A stretch of DNA of 35,838 nucleotides, from contig JACRKA010000055.1 of assembly GCA_016219905.1 (NCBI GenBank), forward strand, positions 1 to 35,838, read 5' to 3'. This stretch comes from Verrucomicrobiota bacterium (lineage in GTDB: Bacteria > Verrucomicrobiota > Verrucomicrobiia > CAIQCK01). A program made the position numbers and the translations under genes. Under the pieces are notes generated by a model that saw only the letters and a program-made list of their open reading frames with translations, ran no database searches and had not been told where the DNA came from. Numbering within the stretch: the stretch's first letter is position 1; each line of letters begins with the position of its first letter. This document shows positions 7,133 through 16,007 of this stretch, in pieces.

Positions 7133-7975
7133 GTGGAATTCATCACGACAGTTTCTGCAATGCAAGCGTGGTCCCGCGCGGCGCGGGCCGCAGGGAAACG
7201 CGTCGGCTTCGTGCCGACGATGGGCTGCCTGCACGACGGGCACTTGAGCCTGATGCGCGAGGCGAAACGGCGCGCGGACGTGTGCGTCGTCTCGATCTAC
7301 GTCAACCCGACGCAGTTCGGGCCGAAAGAGGATTTCTCGAAATACCCGCGCGACTTCGAGCGCGACCGGAAGCTGTGCGAGTCGGCCGGCGTGGATGTGA
7401 TCTTCGCACCGACGGACGCGGAGATATACCCCGCAGGTGCGGCGACGACGTGGGTGGAGGAGACGGCGGTGGCGGAGCGATGGGAGGGCGCGTCGCGGCC
7501 GGGGCATTTCCGCGGCGTGTGCACCGTGGTGGCGAAGCTGTTCAACATCGTGCTGCCGGACGTGGCGTGCTTCGGCCAGAAGGACGCGCAGCAGTGCGCG
7601 GTGCTGAAACGGATGGTGCGGGACTTGAGTTTTCCACTGGAGTTCGTGGTCTGCCCGACGGTGCGCGAGCCGGACGGGCTGGCGATGAGCTCGCGCAACG
7701 TGTATCTCAGCCCGGCGGAGCGGCAGGACGCGCTGGCGCTGAAGCAGTCGCTGGATTTCGCCGCGCGCGACCTGCCGGCGGGCCGGACGGTTGACGAGGT
7801 GAGCGCGGCGATGGTGCGGCTGATCGGCAGCAAGCCGTCGGCGCGGATTGATTACATCGCGTTCGTGGACCCGGAGACGTTGCTGCCGGTGAAGCGTTAC
7901 GAACCGGGCAGGATGCTGGTGATGATGGCAGTGTTTGTCGGCAAGACGCGGTTGATAGATAATATGGTGTTGTAA
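7133..7975 (+). CDS. panC: Pantoate--beta-alanine ligase
   Basis: PanC joins pantoate and beta-alanine with ATP, the last step to pantothenate. The 280-residue product has the cytidylyltransferase-like landmarks: [12 protein letters not shown] (26-37, the HIGH-type ATP site His34/His37), [19 protein letters not shown], and [11 protein letters not shown] (the KMSKS-like loop), ending in [11 protein letters not shown]. The frame is open seven codons further up to GTG 7112, but [18 protein letters not shown] from GTG 7133 matches the normal PanC N-terminus, so I use 7133. No ribosome site precedes it; initiation may be leaderless. nadB follows 29 bases after its stop in the same direction, suggesting a panC-nadB-ligase-thioesterase transcript. 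Confidence 0.94.
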   Translation: MEFITTVSAMQAWSRAARAAGKRVGFVPTMGCLHDGHLSLMREAKRRADVCVVSIYVNPTQFGPKEDFSKYPRDFERDRKLCESAGVDVIFAPTDAEIYPAGAATTWVEETAVAERWEGASRPGHFRGVCTVVAKLFNIVLPDVACFGQKDAQQCAVLKRMVRDLSFPLEFVVCPTVREPDGLAMSSRNVYLSPAERQDALALKQSLDFAARDLPAGRTVDEVSAAMVRLIGSKPSARIDYIAFVDPETLLPVKRYEPGRMLVMMAVFVGKTRLIDNMVL

Positions 7976-8004
7976 GCCGGGCCGATGACGGACGGTTTCA
8001 AATC

Positions 8005-9600
8005 ATGATCGAGACAGATTTTCTTGTGCTGGGCAGCGGGATCGCGGGCCTCTGGTATGGCCTGCGCGCGGCGGAGCACGGCACGGTGTCCATCGTGACG
8101 AAGAAAGACAGCGCCGATGCCGCGACCAACTACGCGCAGGGCGGCATTGCGTGCGTGATGGACCCGAAGGATTCGTTCGACGCGCACGTCCGCGACACGC
8201 TGGTGGCCGGCGACGGGTTGTGCAAAGAGGACGTGGTGCGGACCATCGTGACGGAAGGGCCGGCCCGCGTGCGGGAACTGATCGCGTTCGGCGTGGATTT
8301 CGCGCGGTCCAAGGAGGGCCAGTTCGACATGGGGCGCGAGGGCGGCCACTCGGCGCGGCGGGTGTTGCACGCGACGGACATCACGGGGCGCGAGATCGAG
8401 CGGGCGTTGCTGGCGGCGGCGGCGCGGCATCGGAACATCAAAATCTACGAGAACCACCTCGCGGTGGACCTGGTGACGACGCGCAAGCTGGGCCAGACCG
8501 GGCCGCTGCGCTGCGTCGGGGCCTACGTGCTCGACAAGAAGGCGGGCCGCGTGGAGACGTTCGGCGCGCGGGTGACGGCGCTGGCGACGGGCGGCTGCGG
8601 GAAGGTGTATCTCTACACGTCGAACCCCGACATCGCGACGGGCGACGGCGTGGCGATGGCGTATCGCGCCGGGGCGCGCGTCGGGAACATGGAGTTCATC
8701 CAGTTCCACCCGACGTGCCTGTATCATCCGAGGGCGCGGACGTTCCTCATCAGCGAGGCGGTGCGCGGCGAGGGCGCGCTTTTGGTGAACAAGAGCGGGC
8801 AACGGTTCATGGAGCGGAGCCACCCGCAGGCGGAGCTGGCGCCGCGGGACATCGTCGCGCGGGCGATTGACGCGGAGATGAAGAAGAGCGGCGCGGATTG
8901 CGTGTATCTGGACATCACGCACAAGCCGGCGAAGTTCATCATCCGGCGGTTCCCGAACATCTACGAGACGTGCCTGCGCCATGGGATAGACATGACGAAG
9001 GAGCCGTTGCCGGTGGTGCCGGCGGCGCACTACATGTGCGGCGGCGTGATGTCAAACGTGGACGGGCGGACGGACATCGAGGGACTGTTTGCCGTGGGCG
9101 AGGTGGCGTGCACAGGCCTGCACGGCGCGAACCGGCTGGCGAGCAACTCGCTGCTGGAAGCGGTGGTCGTGGCGCACCGCGCGGCGGAACAGTCTGGCGA
9201 AATGCTGGGGCGTTTGCCGCGGAATCATCTGGCGATCCCGCCGTGGCAGAGCGGCAAGGCGCACGACGCGGACGAACTGGTGGTGGTCTCGCACCTGTGG
9301 GACGAGATCCGCCGGCTGATGTGGGACTACGTCGGCATTGTGCGCACGGACAAGCGGCTCCAGCGGGCCAGGACGCGCATCGAGAATCTCCAACGCGAGA
9401 TCCTCGACTATTACTGGGACTTCATCGTGACGGCCGACCTGCTGGAGTTGCGCAACATCGCGACGGTGGCGTGGCTGATCGTCGAGAGCGCGCTGCGGCG
9501 CAAGGAAAGCCGCGGCCTGCACTACACCCTCGACTACCCGAAGCACGACGACGCGGTGGCGGGCCGGGACACCATCCTGCAGCCGGACGCCGGCGAATGA
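8005..9600 (+). CDS. nadB: L-aspartate oxidase
   Basis: NadB oxidises L-aspartate to iminoaspartate with FAD, the first step of de novo NAD synthesis. The 531-residue product is the usual length. It starts with the FAD dinucleotide motif VLGSGIAGL (8-16), then [10 protein letters not shown], the active-site region [16 protein letters not shown], the capping-domain segment [14 protein letters not shown], and the C-terminal FAD block [26 protein letters not shown] read in two overlapping motifs. The final 120 or so residues are the helical succinate dehydrogenase/fumarate reductase C-terminal domain. These features separate NadB from SdhA/FrdA, particularly NYAQGG and the length. nadA and nadC are not in the window. 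It sits between panC and the lipoate-ligase-like gene. Confidence 0.96.
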   Translation: MIETDFLVLGSGIAGLWYGLRAAEHGTVSIVTKKDSADAATNYAQGGIACVMDPKDSFDAHVRDTLVAGDGLCKEDVVRTIVTEGPARVRELIAFGVDFARSKEGQFDMGREGGHSARRVLHATDITGREIERALLAAAARHRNIKIYENHLAVDLVTTRKLGQTGPLRCVGAYVLDKKAGRVETFGARVTALATGGCGKVYLYTSNPDIATGDGVAMAYRAGARVGNMEFIQFHPTCLYHPRARTFLISEAVRGEGALLVNKSGQRFMERSHPQAELAPRDIVARAIDAEMKKSGADCVYLDITHKPAKFIIRRFPNIYETCLRHGIDMTKEPLPVVPAAHYMCGGVMSNVDGRTDIEGLFAVGEVACTGLHGANRLASNSLLEAVVVAHRAAEQSGEMLGRLPRNHLAIPPWQSGKAHDADELVVVSHLWDEIRRLMWDYVGIVRTDKRLQRARTRIENLQREILDYYWDFIVTADLLELRNIATVAWLIVESALRRKESRGLHYTLDYPKHDDAVAGRDTILQPDAGE

Positions 9601-9628
9601 CCGCCCTGCCGACGCGGGAATCCTGGCC

Positions 9629-10345
9629 GTGCACTTCCTCGACCTGATGCTGCCGACGCCGGAAGAAAACCTCGCGCTCGACGAGGCGATGCTCGTCGCG
9701 GCGGAGGAAACCGGTGGTGGCGAAACCCTGCGCGTCTGGGAAAGCGCGACGCCCTTTGTCGTGCTCGGCTACTTTTGCCGCCTAGCCGATGACGTGGACG
9801 AAGTCGCCTGCCGCGCCGACGGCGTGCCGATCCTGCGGCGCGTCAGCGGCGGCGGCACGGTGTTGCAAGGGCCGGGCTGCCTCAACTTCGCCGTCGTGCT
9901 CGACATGCGCGGCGAGCCGGCGCTGCGCGACATCGGCCGCTCGCACCGCATCATCCTCGGCAAGATCGCCGGGGCGCTCGCGCCGCGTTTCAGCGGCATC
10001 GAGTTTCATCCGCCGAACGACCTCTCCATCGCCTGCCGCAAGTTCTCCGGCAACGCCCAGCGCCGGCGCCGCGACTGGCTGCTGCACCACGGCACGCTGC
10101 TCTACGACTTCCCGCTCGCGAGCGTCGCCCGCTGCCTGCGTGAGCCGCAACGCCGGCCGGACTACCGCGCGAGCCGGCGACATGATGATTTCCTGATGAA
10201 CCTTGCCACTGACAGGGAGTGGCTCGTCGCGCGGCTGCGCGAGACGTGGCACGCGGACCCCGTTGCCGCCGATTGGCCGCGCGCGCTGACCGCGGAATTG
10301 GTCGCGTCACGTTACGCAAACCCGGAGTGGATTCGGCGGCGGTGA
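9629..10345 (+). CDS. Lipoate--protein ligase A family protein
   Basis: A 238-residue member of the biotin/lipoate ligase (BPL/LplA/LipB) fold that attaches lipoate or a related acyl group to a lysine of a carrier domain. The motifs are NLALDEAM near the N-terminus, the nucleotide loop RRVSGGGTVLQGPGCLNF, NDLSIACRKFSGNAQ with the conserved lysine, and HHGTLLYDF. There is no obvious C-terminal accessory domain of the E. coli LplA kind; the tail is short and arginine-rich. The start is GTG 9629, because MHFLDLMLPTPEENLALDEA fits the family. An ATG overlapping the nadB stop (9597) is in another frame and ends after 16 codons. Substrate (lipoate, octanoate or other) cannot be told from sequence; no lipoyl-domain enzyme is nearby. 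Confidence 0.85.
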   Translation: MHFLDLMLPTPEENLALDEAMLVAAEETGGGETLRVWESATPFVVLGYFCRLADDVDEVACRADGVPILRRVSGGGTVLQGPGCLNFAVVLDMRGEPALRDIGRSHRIILGKIAGALAPRFSGIEFHPPNDLSIACRKFSGNAQRRRRDWLLHHGTLLYDFPLASVARCLREPQRRPDYRASRRHDDFLMNLATDREWLVARLRETWHADPVAADWPRALTAELVASRYANPEWIRRR

Positions 10346-10368
10346 TTGGGTAGCCTTCCGGCGCGACC

Positions 10369-10863
10369 ATGAGCCAGCTCCTGCCCTACACGCGCAACTG
10401 CTTCGTCTGCGGCGCGCACAACCTCCACGGCCTGCAACTGAAGTTTCGCCGCGAGGGCGACGAAGTTTGCGCCGACTTCACGCCGCAGCCGCACCACGCC
10501 GGCTTCCGCGGCATCATCCACGGCGGCATCCTCTCGACCGTCCTCGACGAGGCGATGTTCTGGGCCGCCGCCATCGCCACGCGCCGCTTCGGCCTCGCGG
10601 TGGACCTCAACGTCCGGTTCATGAAGAAGGTCTCCGTCGGCGACGCGCTCACCGTCGTGGCCGCGTTCGTGGCCGACAAGGGCCGCCTCTGGGAATCGCG
10701 CGCCGAGCTGCGCCAAGCCGACGGCACGGTGGTGGCCCGCGCGACGTGCAAGCAGATGCCGATGAGCGAGGAGGAGATGCGGTTCGCCGCGGGCGATTTC
10801 CTCGCCGACCCGGCGACGACGGCGGCCGCAGAGTTGTTTACCGGTTTGAAGGAGCGACCATGA
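10369..10863 (+). CDS. Hotdog-fold thioesterase (PaaI type)
   Basis: A 164-residue single hotdog domain protein, probably hydrolysing an acyl-CoA or aryl-CoA thioester in the cytoplasm. The N-terminus carries CFVCGAHNLHGL, typical of the PaaI-like thioesterases with a conserved Cys-Cys entry. The core has the active-site helix motif HGGILSTVLDEAM (His-Gly-Gly and the downstream Asp/Glu), then LAVDLNVRFMKKVSVGD and the last strand TVVARATCKQMPM. The ATG at 10369 lies 23 bases after the ligase gene. Its stop overlaps the start of the next gene (ATGA, 10860-10863), although that gene encodes an exported propeller with no evident metabolic link. The natural substrate is unknown. Confidence 0.88.
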   Translation: MSQLLPYTRNCFVCGAHNLHGLQLKFRREGDEVCADFTPQPHHAGFRGIIHGGILSTVLDEAMFWAAAIATRRFGLAVDLNVRFMKKVSVGDALTVVAAFVADKGRLWESRAELRQADGTVVARATCKQMPMSEEEMRFAAGDFLADPATTAAAELFTGLKERP

Positions 10864-12374
10864 AGCGCGCCGCGGCCGTGCTCTTGCAACTCATTCTTGC
10901 GTCTCTCGACGGAGCGGCCCTTCATGCCGCCGACCAGCCGCAATGGGGCCAGCGCGGGTCGCGCAACATGGTGTCGGAGGAGAAGCGCCTGCCCGACACT
11001 TTCGACCCGAAGACCGGCAGGAACATCCAATGGTCCGTCGCGCTCGGCAGCGAGACACATTCGACGCCGATCGTCGCAAGAGGCCGCGTGCTCGTCGGCA
11101 CCAACAACAACGCGCCGCGCGATCCGCGCCACCAGGGCGACCGCGGCGTGCTGATGTGCTTCGACGAGAAGGACGGCAGGTTCCTCTGGCAGCTCCTTGT
11201 GCCGAAGATCACCGGCGACATCTACCTCGACTGGCCCAACTCCGGCATCTGTTCGCCGCCGACGGTCGAGGGCGACCGCGTCTATGCCGTCAGCAACCGC
11301 GGCGAGGTGATGTGCCTCGACCTCCACGGCATGGCCAACGGCAACGACGGGCCGTATCGCGACGAAGGCCGGCACATGGTTCCCGCCGACGCGCCGGCCG
11401 TCGAGCCGCTGCCGACGGACGCGGACATCCTCTGGATGTTCGACATGCGGGGCGAGCCGACGAAGGTCTATGAGAACGACGCGTTTCACTGCTCGCCGCT
11501 GCTGCACGGCCGGTTCCTCTACGTCAACACCTCCAACGGCGTGGACAACACGCACCGGAAAATCCGCGCGCCGGACGCGCCGAGCCTGATCGTGCTCGAC
11601 AAGATTACCGGCCGGCTCGTCGCGCGCGACCACGAGGGCATCGGCCCGCGCATTTTCCACTGCTCGTGGTCATCGCCGTCGCTCGGTGAGGTCAACGGCC
11701 GGCCGCTGGTGTTCCTCGCGGGCGGCGATGGTGTCGTGTATGCGTTCGAGCCGGTCAAGGAAGCTCCGCCCGAAGGCGAAGTGCTGAAGCTGAAGAAGGT
11801 CTGGTCCTTCGACGGCGACCCCACCGCGCCGAAGCAGGAAGTCTCCCGCTACATGACCAACCGGAAGGAAGGCCCGAGCGACATCTTCGGCATGCCGGTC
11901 TTCGTGGATGGCCGCGTGTTCGTCGCGGGCGGCGGTGACATCTGGTGGGGCAAGAACGAGGCGTGGCTCCAGTGTGTTGACGCGAGCAAGACCGGCGACA
12001 TCACGAAGACGGCGCAACTCTGGGCGTATCGCTTTGAGCCGCACACGATGTCCACGCCCGCGGTGCAAGACGGTTTGGTGTTCGTCAGCGACACGGCGGG
12101 CAAACTGCACTGCGTGGACGCCGCGACGGGCAAGTCGCACTGGGTGCATCAGGCCAACGGCCCGTTCTGGGCCTCGTCGCTCATCGCGGACGGAAAAGTC
12201 TATATCGGCACGCGGCGCGGCCAGTTCCTGATCCTCGCCGCGAGCAAGGAGCTTCGCGTGCTCAGCACCATCGAGCTCGAAAGCCCCATCAGCGCGACGA
12301 CCGTCGCCGCCAACGGCACGCTTTACGTTGCCACGATGAACCGGCTTTATGCCGTGCGGAAGCCGGCTGAATGA
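10860..12374 (+). CDS. Exported PQQ-type beta-propeller protein
   Basis: A 504-residue protein with a signal peptide (MKRAAAVLLQLILASLDG, likely cleavage after LHA) and a chain of PQQ/WD-like propeller blades. Recurring blade ends such as GVLMCFDEKDGRFLWQ, GEVMCLDLHG, GVVYAFEPVK, GKLHCVDAATGKSHW and GQFLILAAS show the A-W docking pattern of BamB/PQQ propellers. Upstream, the frame is open as far as 10467, but that part is the thioesterase read in another frame; ATG 10860 has AAGGAG (10848-10853) at a proper distance and overlaps the thioesterase stop. There are no dehydrogenase catalytic residues that I can place. Many verrucomicrobial and planctomycete genomes hold large sets of such propellers of unknown function. 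ThuA follows 16 bases downstream. Confidence 0.88.
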   Translation: MKRAAAVLLQLILASLDGAALHAADQPQWGQRGSRNMVSEEKRLPDTFDPKTGRNIQWSVALGSETHSTPIVARGRVLVGTNNNAPRDPRHQGDRGVLMCFDEKDGRFLWQLLVPKITGDIYLDWPNSGICSPPTVEGDRVYAVSNRGEVMCLDLHGMANGNDGPYRDEGRHMVPADAPAVEPLPTDADILWMFDMRGEPTKVYENDAFHCSPLLHGRFLYVNTSNGVDNTHRKIRAPDAPSLIVLDKITGRLVARDHEGIGPRIFHCSWSSPSLGEVNGRPLVFLAGGDGVVYAFEPVKEAPPEGEVLKLKKVWSFDGDPTAPKQEVSRYMTNRKEGPSDIFGMPVFVDGRVFVAGGGDIWWGKNEAWLQCVDASKTGDITKTAQLWAYRFEPHTMSTPAVQDGLVFVSDTAGKLHCVDAATGKSHWVHQANGPFWASSLIADGKVYIGTRRGQFLILAASKELRVLSTIELESPISATTVAANGTLYVATMNRLYAVRKPAE

Positions 12375-12390
12375 CAGAGACAAACCGACC

Positions 12391-13278
12391 ATGACCATGA
12401 TGACATCACTTCGCCTCACCACCCTCCTTCTTCTCACCGCCATCGTGTGGCTCACGCCAGCCCATGCGGCTGATGCGGCGCGGCCCAAGCCGCTGCGCGC
12501 GCTGCTCGTCATCGGCGGTTGTTGCCATGACTACAAGACCCAGAAAAACATCCTCAAGCAAGGCATCGAGGAGCGCGCCAACGTCGTCGTGGACATCTGC
12601 TACTGCGAAGACAAGAGCACCAAGCCGCCGCTGCCGATCCTTGGCAAGCCCGATTACGGTGCGGGCTACGACGTCATCATCCACGATGAGTGCGCCGCGA
12701 GCATCTCCGACGCGGGGTTGATCGAGGGCGTGCTCAAGCCGCACCGCGACGGCATCCCCGGCGTGAACCTGCACTGCGCGATGCACTGCTATCGCATCGG
12801 CAACCCCGGCGAGCCGGCCGATCCGGCCTCGACCCGTGCGCTTTGGTTCAACTACCTCGGCCTCCAGTCCAGCGGCCACGGCCCGCAAGCGCCGATCGCG
12901 GTCGTCCACACCGACAAGGCCCACCCGGTCACGCGCGGACTGGAGGACTGGACGACCATCAATGAAGAGCTTTACAACAACATCAAGGTCCTCGACACGG
13001 CCCAGCCGTTGGCGCGCGGCAAGCAACATGTGTCGCAGCGGAAGAAGCAGAAGGACGGCACCGAGAAGCTCATCGAGCGGGATGACGATTACGTCGTCAC
13101 ATGGACCAACACCTACAACGGCCGGACCCGCGTGTTCAGCACCACGCTCGGCCACAACAACAAGACCTGCGAAGACGCGCGCTACCTGGACCTCGTCACG
13201 CGCGGCCTGCTCTGGGCCTGCGACAAGCTCGACACGAACAGCAAGCCGAAGGCCGGCTACGGTCCGGCCGGCCACTGA
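12391..13278 (+). CDS. Exported ThuA-domain protein
   Basis: A 295-residue ThuA-like (trehalose utilisation, class I glutamine amidotransferase-like fold) protein. It has a signal peptide: TTLLLLTAIVWLTPAHA, likely cleavage after AHA. The fold markers are the first strand RALLVIGGCCHDY with a glycine-rich turn, YDVIIHDECAAS, GVNLHCAMHCYR, HPVTRGLEDW and FSTTLGHNNKTCED. The function of ThuA is not firmly known; in Verrucomicrobia and Planctomycetes such proteins are often exported and found near sugar oxidoreductases or propellers. The frame is open to 12349, but that stretch belongs to the preceding gene in another frame. I choose ATG 12391 (12397 and 12400 are also possible). It is likely co-transcribed with the propeller gene. 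Confidence 0.9.
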   Translation: MTMMTSLRLTTLLLLTAIVWLTPAHAADAARPKPLRALLVIGGCCHDYKTQKNILKQGIEERANVVVDICYCEDKSTKPPLPILGKPDYGAGYDVIIHDECAASISDAGLIEGVLKPHRDGIPGVNLHCAMHCYRIGNPGEPADPASTRALWFNYLGLQSSGHGPQAPIAVVHTDKAHPVTRGLEDWTTINEELYNNIKVLDTAQPLARGKQHVSQRKKQKDGTEKLIERDDDYVVTWTNTYNGRTRVFSTTLGHNNKTCEDARYLDLVTRGLLWACDKLDTNSKPKAGYGPAGH

Positions 13279-13301
13279 CGGCCGATGAAGATTATTGTTT
13301 G

Positions 13302-13329
13302 ACCGCGGATAACGCAGATGGCGCGGATG
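13302..13329. repeat. CCGCGGAT-type repeat, copy left of the GxxExxY gene
   Basis: ACCGCGGATAACGCAGATGG (13302-13321) followed by CGCGGATG matches the arms of the repeats at 2478-2549 and 13753-13829. A possible degraded partner (TAATCCGTG, about 13349-13357) follows at some 20 bases. It lies between the ThuA stop and the 3' end of the GxxExxY gene. Confidence 0.75.
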
Positions 13330-13364
13330 GTTATTGGGGCTGGGCCAGTAATCCGTGTTTTTCT

Positions 13365-13742
13365 TCAATCGTCAACAGCTTCTCGGACGACGCGTTTCCA
13401 CTGGAGGCGGGAGAACTTGAAATTCAGCAGCAGAGCGACCTGGAGACCGGTGATCGCGAGGTAGCCGACCATTTGCGCGATGTGACTCTCATTGAATGCA
13501 GTGACTACCTTGGGATCCACAATCACCTTGCCATCCACGATCAAGTCGGGAATCAACATGCCGATGTGTTCATTCCGATAGCTGACAGGAAACTGGCGCT
13601 GTTGCTCGATGGTGTGGCCGCCGGCTTTCAATTCCAAGACGAGCGCGTTCTCGTAAAGCTTCTCGTCAAGGCCAGGCCTCAACTCGTTGAGCACGCGCAT
13701 GGCGGCGCCGATGATTGCCTTCGTGAGTTCCTCGTGTTGCAT
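13365..13742 (-). CDS. GxxExxY protein (PDDEXK-like)
   Basis: A 125-residue member of the GxxExxY family, which is predicted to have a PD-(D/E)XK nuclease-like fold; its biological role is not established. The name motif is visible as GLDEKLYENALVLEL, followed by a basic QQRQFPVSYRN strand and the core PDLIVDGKVIVDPKVV, with the C-terminal MVGYLAITGLQVALLLNF. In most members, as I recall, the core ends in ELK; here it is DPK, so the presumed catalytic acid is changed and followed by proline. The frame extends to 13787, but those codons come from the flanking repeat; I start at MQHEELTKAIIG (ATG 13742). Codon use is less GC-rich than its neighbours. Flanking CCGCGGAT repeats on both sides suggest a mobile or repeat-associated unit. 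Confidence 0.88.
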   Translation of the reverse strand: MQHEELTKAIIGAAMRVLNELRPGLDEKLYENALVLELKAGGHTIEQQRQFPVSYRNEHIGMLIPDLIVDGKVIVDPKVVTAFNESHIAQMVGYLAITGLQVALLLNFKFSRLQWKRVVREAVDD

Positions 13743-13752
13743 AGTTGGGTGT

Positions 13753-13829
13753 AACCGCGGATTACGCTGATACCGCGGATGAGTCATGAATTCGCCGAAC
13801 CATCCGCGTCATCCGCGATATCCGCGGTT
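13753..13829. repeat. Inverted repeat of CCGCGGAT type, right of the GxxExxY gene
   Basis: The left arm AACCGCGGATTACGCTGAT (from 13753) and the right arm ATCCGCGATATCCGCGGTT (ending 13829) pair over about 27 bases with some mismatches; the loop is about 18 bases. The right arm ends exactly at the stop codon of the esterase gene (13829-13831), and the left arm lies 10 bases upstream of the GxxExxY start. It is a third copy of the family at 2478-2549. Confidence 0.85.
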
Positions 13830-14737
13830 CATTTTTTCTTTGTCAGCACGCCCAGCGAGCGCATCCATTCCTCGGCGCGTTTGGGCCAGGTGGTGACGAG
13901 CTTGTCGGACGGGCGCAGCCCGTAGCCGTGGCCGCCCACTGGATAAAGGTGCATCTCGGCGGGCACCCCAGCATTCTTCAGCGCGAGGAAGTAAAAGATG
14001 GGGCACTCGACGCGAATCTTGTCGTCCTCGGTCATCACCAGGAACGTCGGCGGCGTTTGCGCCGTCACGCGCAGCTCCGGCGACAGCTCGGTCTTGTCTT
14101 TCTGGATGAGATACGCCGGATAGATCGGCATCGCGAAATCCGGCCGGCAGCTTTCCTTGTCGGCGTCATCCACCGGCTCGTAAGTGCGCTTGTCGAAGTT
14201 GGTGCTTGCGCACGCCGTCAGGTGGCCGCCGGCGGAGAAACCCAGGATGCCGATGCGGTCGGGTTTGATGCCCCACTCCTTCGCGCGATGGCGGACGATG
14301 CCGAGCGCACGCTGCGCGTCCTGCAACGGCGCCTCGTGGCGCAGGCGGTCCTTGCGCGCCGGCACGCGATATTTCAGCAACACGCCGGTGACGCCGATGG
14401 AGTTGAGCCACTTGCAGACTTCCGTGCCTTCGAGGTCATACGCGAGGATGCTGTAACCGCCGCCGGGGCAGACGACGACCGCCGCGCCGGTCTGTTTGCC
14501 TTGCGGCCGGAACACGGTGATCGTCGGCTTGCTGACGTTGCCGAGGCGGATCACGGACTTGCCGGTGGGCTTGCCGTCCTTCGGCTTCGTCATGTCCTTC
14601 TCCTCGCCGATGTCGCCCTTCTCGCCAGGCGCAGCGCCGGGCCAGAGCGGGATGGGCTGCGGGCCGGCGGCGAACGACGGTGCAACGGTGGCGGCGAAAA
14701 CCAACGAAGCGAGGCAGGCGGCGAGGGTCTTGTTCAT
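13829..14737 (-). CDS. Exported alpha/beta-hydrolase (carbohydrate-esterase-like)
   Basis: A 302-residue secreted serine hydrolase resembling the BD-FAE/acetyl-xylan-esterase-like branch of alpha/beta-hydrolases, probably removing acyl groups from polysaccharide. The signal peptide is MNKTLAACLASLVFAATVA, likely cleaved after FAA24. Next come PIPLWPGAAPGE, common to this branch, the oxyanion stretch VVVCPGGGYSILAYD, the nucleophile elbow GFSAGGHL with Ser168, an Asp region FLVMTEDD and the histidine in PVGGHGYGL. The full triad is therefore present. The frame opens 33 codons further upstream, but MNKTL at 14737 gives a proper signal peptide. It is divergent from the sialidase gene with a 70-base shared upstream region. 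Confidence 0.9.
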   Translation of the reverse strand: MNKTLAACLASLVFAATVAPSFAAGPQPIPLWPGAAPGEKGDIGEEKDMTKPKDGKPTGKSVIRLGNVSKPTITVFRPQGKQTGAAVVVCPGGGYSILAYDLEGTEVCKWLNSIGVTGVLLKYRVPARKDRLRHEAPLQDAQRALGIVRHRAKEWGIKPDRIGILGFSAGGHLTACASTNFDKRTYEPVDDADKESCRPDFAMPIYPAYLIQKDKTELSPELRVTAQTPPTFLVMTEDDKIRVECPIFYFLALKNAGVPAEMHLYPVGGHGYGLRPSDKLVTTWPKRAEEWMRSLGVLTKKK

Positions 14738-14760
14738 GCCGGGATGAAAGCGGAAAAATG

Positions 14761-14788
14761 TTGCGACCGCAAAGGGAAACTGCACACT
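14761..14788 (+). promoter_or_regulatory. Candidate promoter for the sialidase-like gene
   Basis: TTGCGA (14761-14766), a 16-base spacer and CACACT (14783-14788) lie in the 70-base divergent gap. The leader would be only about 12 bases, and no ribosome site is seen before ATG 14808. Prediction by eye. Confidence 0.3.
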
Positions 14789-14807
14789 CTCGCGCCTACC
14801 CACCGCC

Positions 14808-15998
14808 ATGAACACGAGCCAAACCTCCCCGATCAACCGTCGTCATTTCCTCAAGGCCGCCACTGCCGTTGCCGGTGCGACGTTTGTCAGCGTCAAGCCG
14901 CGTGCGCAGGCCGCGCCGACCATCAAGCTGCTGGAGACGAAAGTCATCAGCCACCAGCCGCAGTATTACCACGGCTGGCCGACCGTGGCGCGCCGCCGCA
15001 ACGGCGACCTGTTGCTGAGCTATTCCGGCGGGCGCGAGGCGCACGTCTGCCCGTTCGGCCGGGTCGAGTTGATGGTGTCGCACGACAACGGCGCGACGTG
15101 GGGCTGGCCACAGGTGCTGCTCGACAGCGCGATTGACGACCGCGACTCCGGCGTGCTGGAGACGGCGAAGGGTTCGATCCTCGTCACGACGTTCACGTCG
15201 CTGGCTTACGAGAGCGGCCTGCTGGCAGCAGAGAAGAAGAAGCCCGGCGACAAAGGCGCGTGGCCAGCCGAGAAGCTCAAAGCATGGCAGGCCGCGCACA
15301 ACCGGCTCAGCGCGGAGCAACGGCAGGGCGAACTCGGCCAATGGATGACCCGCTCGACCGATGGAGGTGTGACCTGGTCCGCGCGCTATCCGACCATCGT
15401 GAACAGCCCGCACGGGCCAATCCAGCTCGGCGACGGCCGGCTGCTCTATGCGGGCAAGGAGCTTTGGACCGGCAAGAAGCGCGTCGGCGTTTGCGAGTCG
15501 CGCGACGATGGCAAGTCGTGGCACTGGCTTGCGGAAATTCCCGCGCGCGCTGGCGACGAGGCGAAGAATTACCACGAGTTGCACGCCGTCGAGGTGTCGC
15601 GCGGCCGGGTCATCGTCCAGATCCGCAACCACAACAAAGCCAATGCCGGCGAGACGCTCCAAACCGAATCTTCCGACGGCGGCAAGACGTGGTCGGTGCC
15701 ACACTCCATCGGCGTTTGGGGACTGCCGTCGCATCTGCTGCGGCTGCGCAGCGGCAGGCTGCTGATGACCTACGGCCATCGCCGCGCGCCGTTCGGCAAT
15801 CAGGCCCGCATCAGCGACGACGGCGGCAAATCGTGGTCGGAGCCGGTCATCGTTTCCGGCGATGGCGCGGGCGGCGACCTCGGCTATCCGAGCACGGTCG
15901 AGCTGGCCGACGGCGCGCTGTTGACGGTGTGGTATGAATCAATGAAGGGGTCGCCGCGCGCCGTGCTGCGGCAGGCGCGGTGGACGCTGGAAGCTTGA
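14808..15998 (+). CDS. Tat-exported sialidase-fold protein (exo-alpha-sialidase-like)
   Basis: A 396-residue six-bladed propeller of the sialidase/neuraminidase superfamily. The N-terminus carries a twin-arginine signal (NRRHFLKAATAVAGATF). Five Asp-box motifs (S-x-D-x-G-x-T/S-W) are visible: SHDNGATWGWP, STDGGVTWSAR, SRDDGKSWHW, SSDGGKTWSVP and SDDGGKSWSEP. Together with the strand before each, these mark the fold clearly. Arginines likely to bind a carboxylate cannot be assigned with certainty, so true sialidase activity is not shown; many environmental members act on other uronic or keto sugars, or are uncharacterised. It is divergent from the esterase and followed by a 229-base stretch of repeats. 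Confidence 0.92.
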   Translation: MNTSQTSPINRRHFLKAATAVAGATFVSVKPRAQAAPTIKLLETKVISHQPQYYHGWPTVARRRNGDLLLSYSGGREAHVCPFGRVELMVSHDNGATWGWPQVLLDSAIDDRDSGVLETAKGSILVTTFTSLAYESGLLAAEKKKPGDKGAWPAEKLKAWQAAHNRLSAEQRQGELGQWMTRSTDGGVTWSARYPTIVNSPHGPIQLGDGRLLYAGKELWTGKKRVGVCESRDDGKSWHWLAEIPARAGDEAKNYHELHAVEVSRGRVIVQIRNHNKANAGETLQTESSDGGKTWSVPHSIGVWGLPSHLLRLRSGRLLMTYGHRRAPFGNQARISDDGGKSWSEPVIVSGDGAGGDLGYPSTVELADGALLTVWYESMKGSPRAVLRQARWTLEA

Positions 15999-16007
15999 GA
16001 GACCGAC

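Noticed and set aside
9597-9647. ATG overlapping the nadB stop (ATGA) as start of the next gene
   Set aside because: That frame ends after 16 codons. The ligase frame with GTG 9629 matches the family N-terminus, so no frameshift needs to be assumed.
8898-9647. Alternative gene running through the end of nadB
   Set aside because: It is out of frame with NadB, whose C-terminal FAD motif and helical domain continue to 9600.
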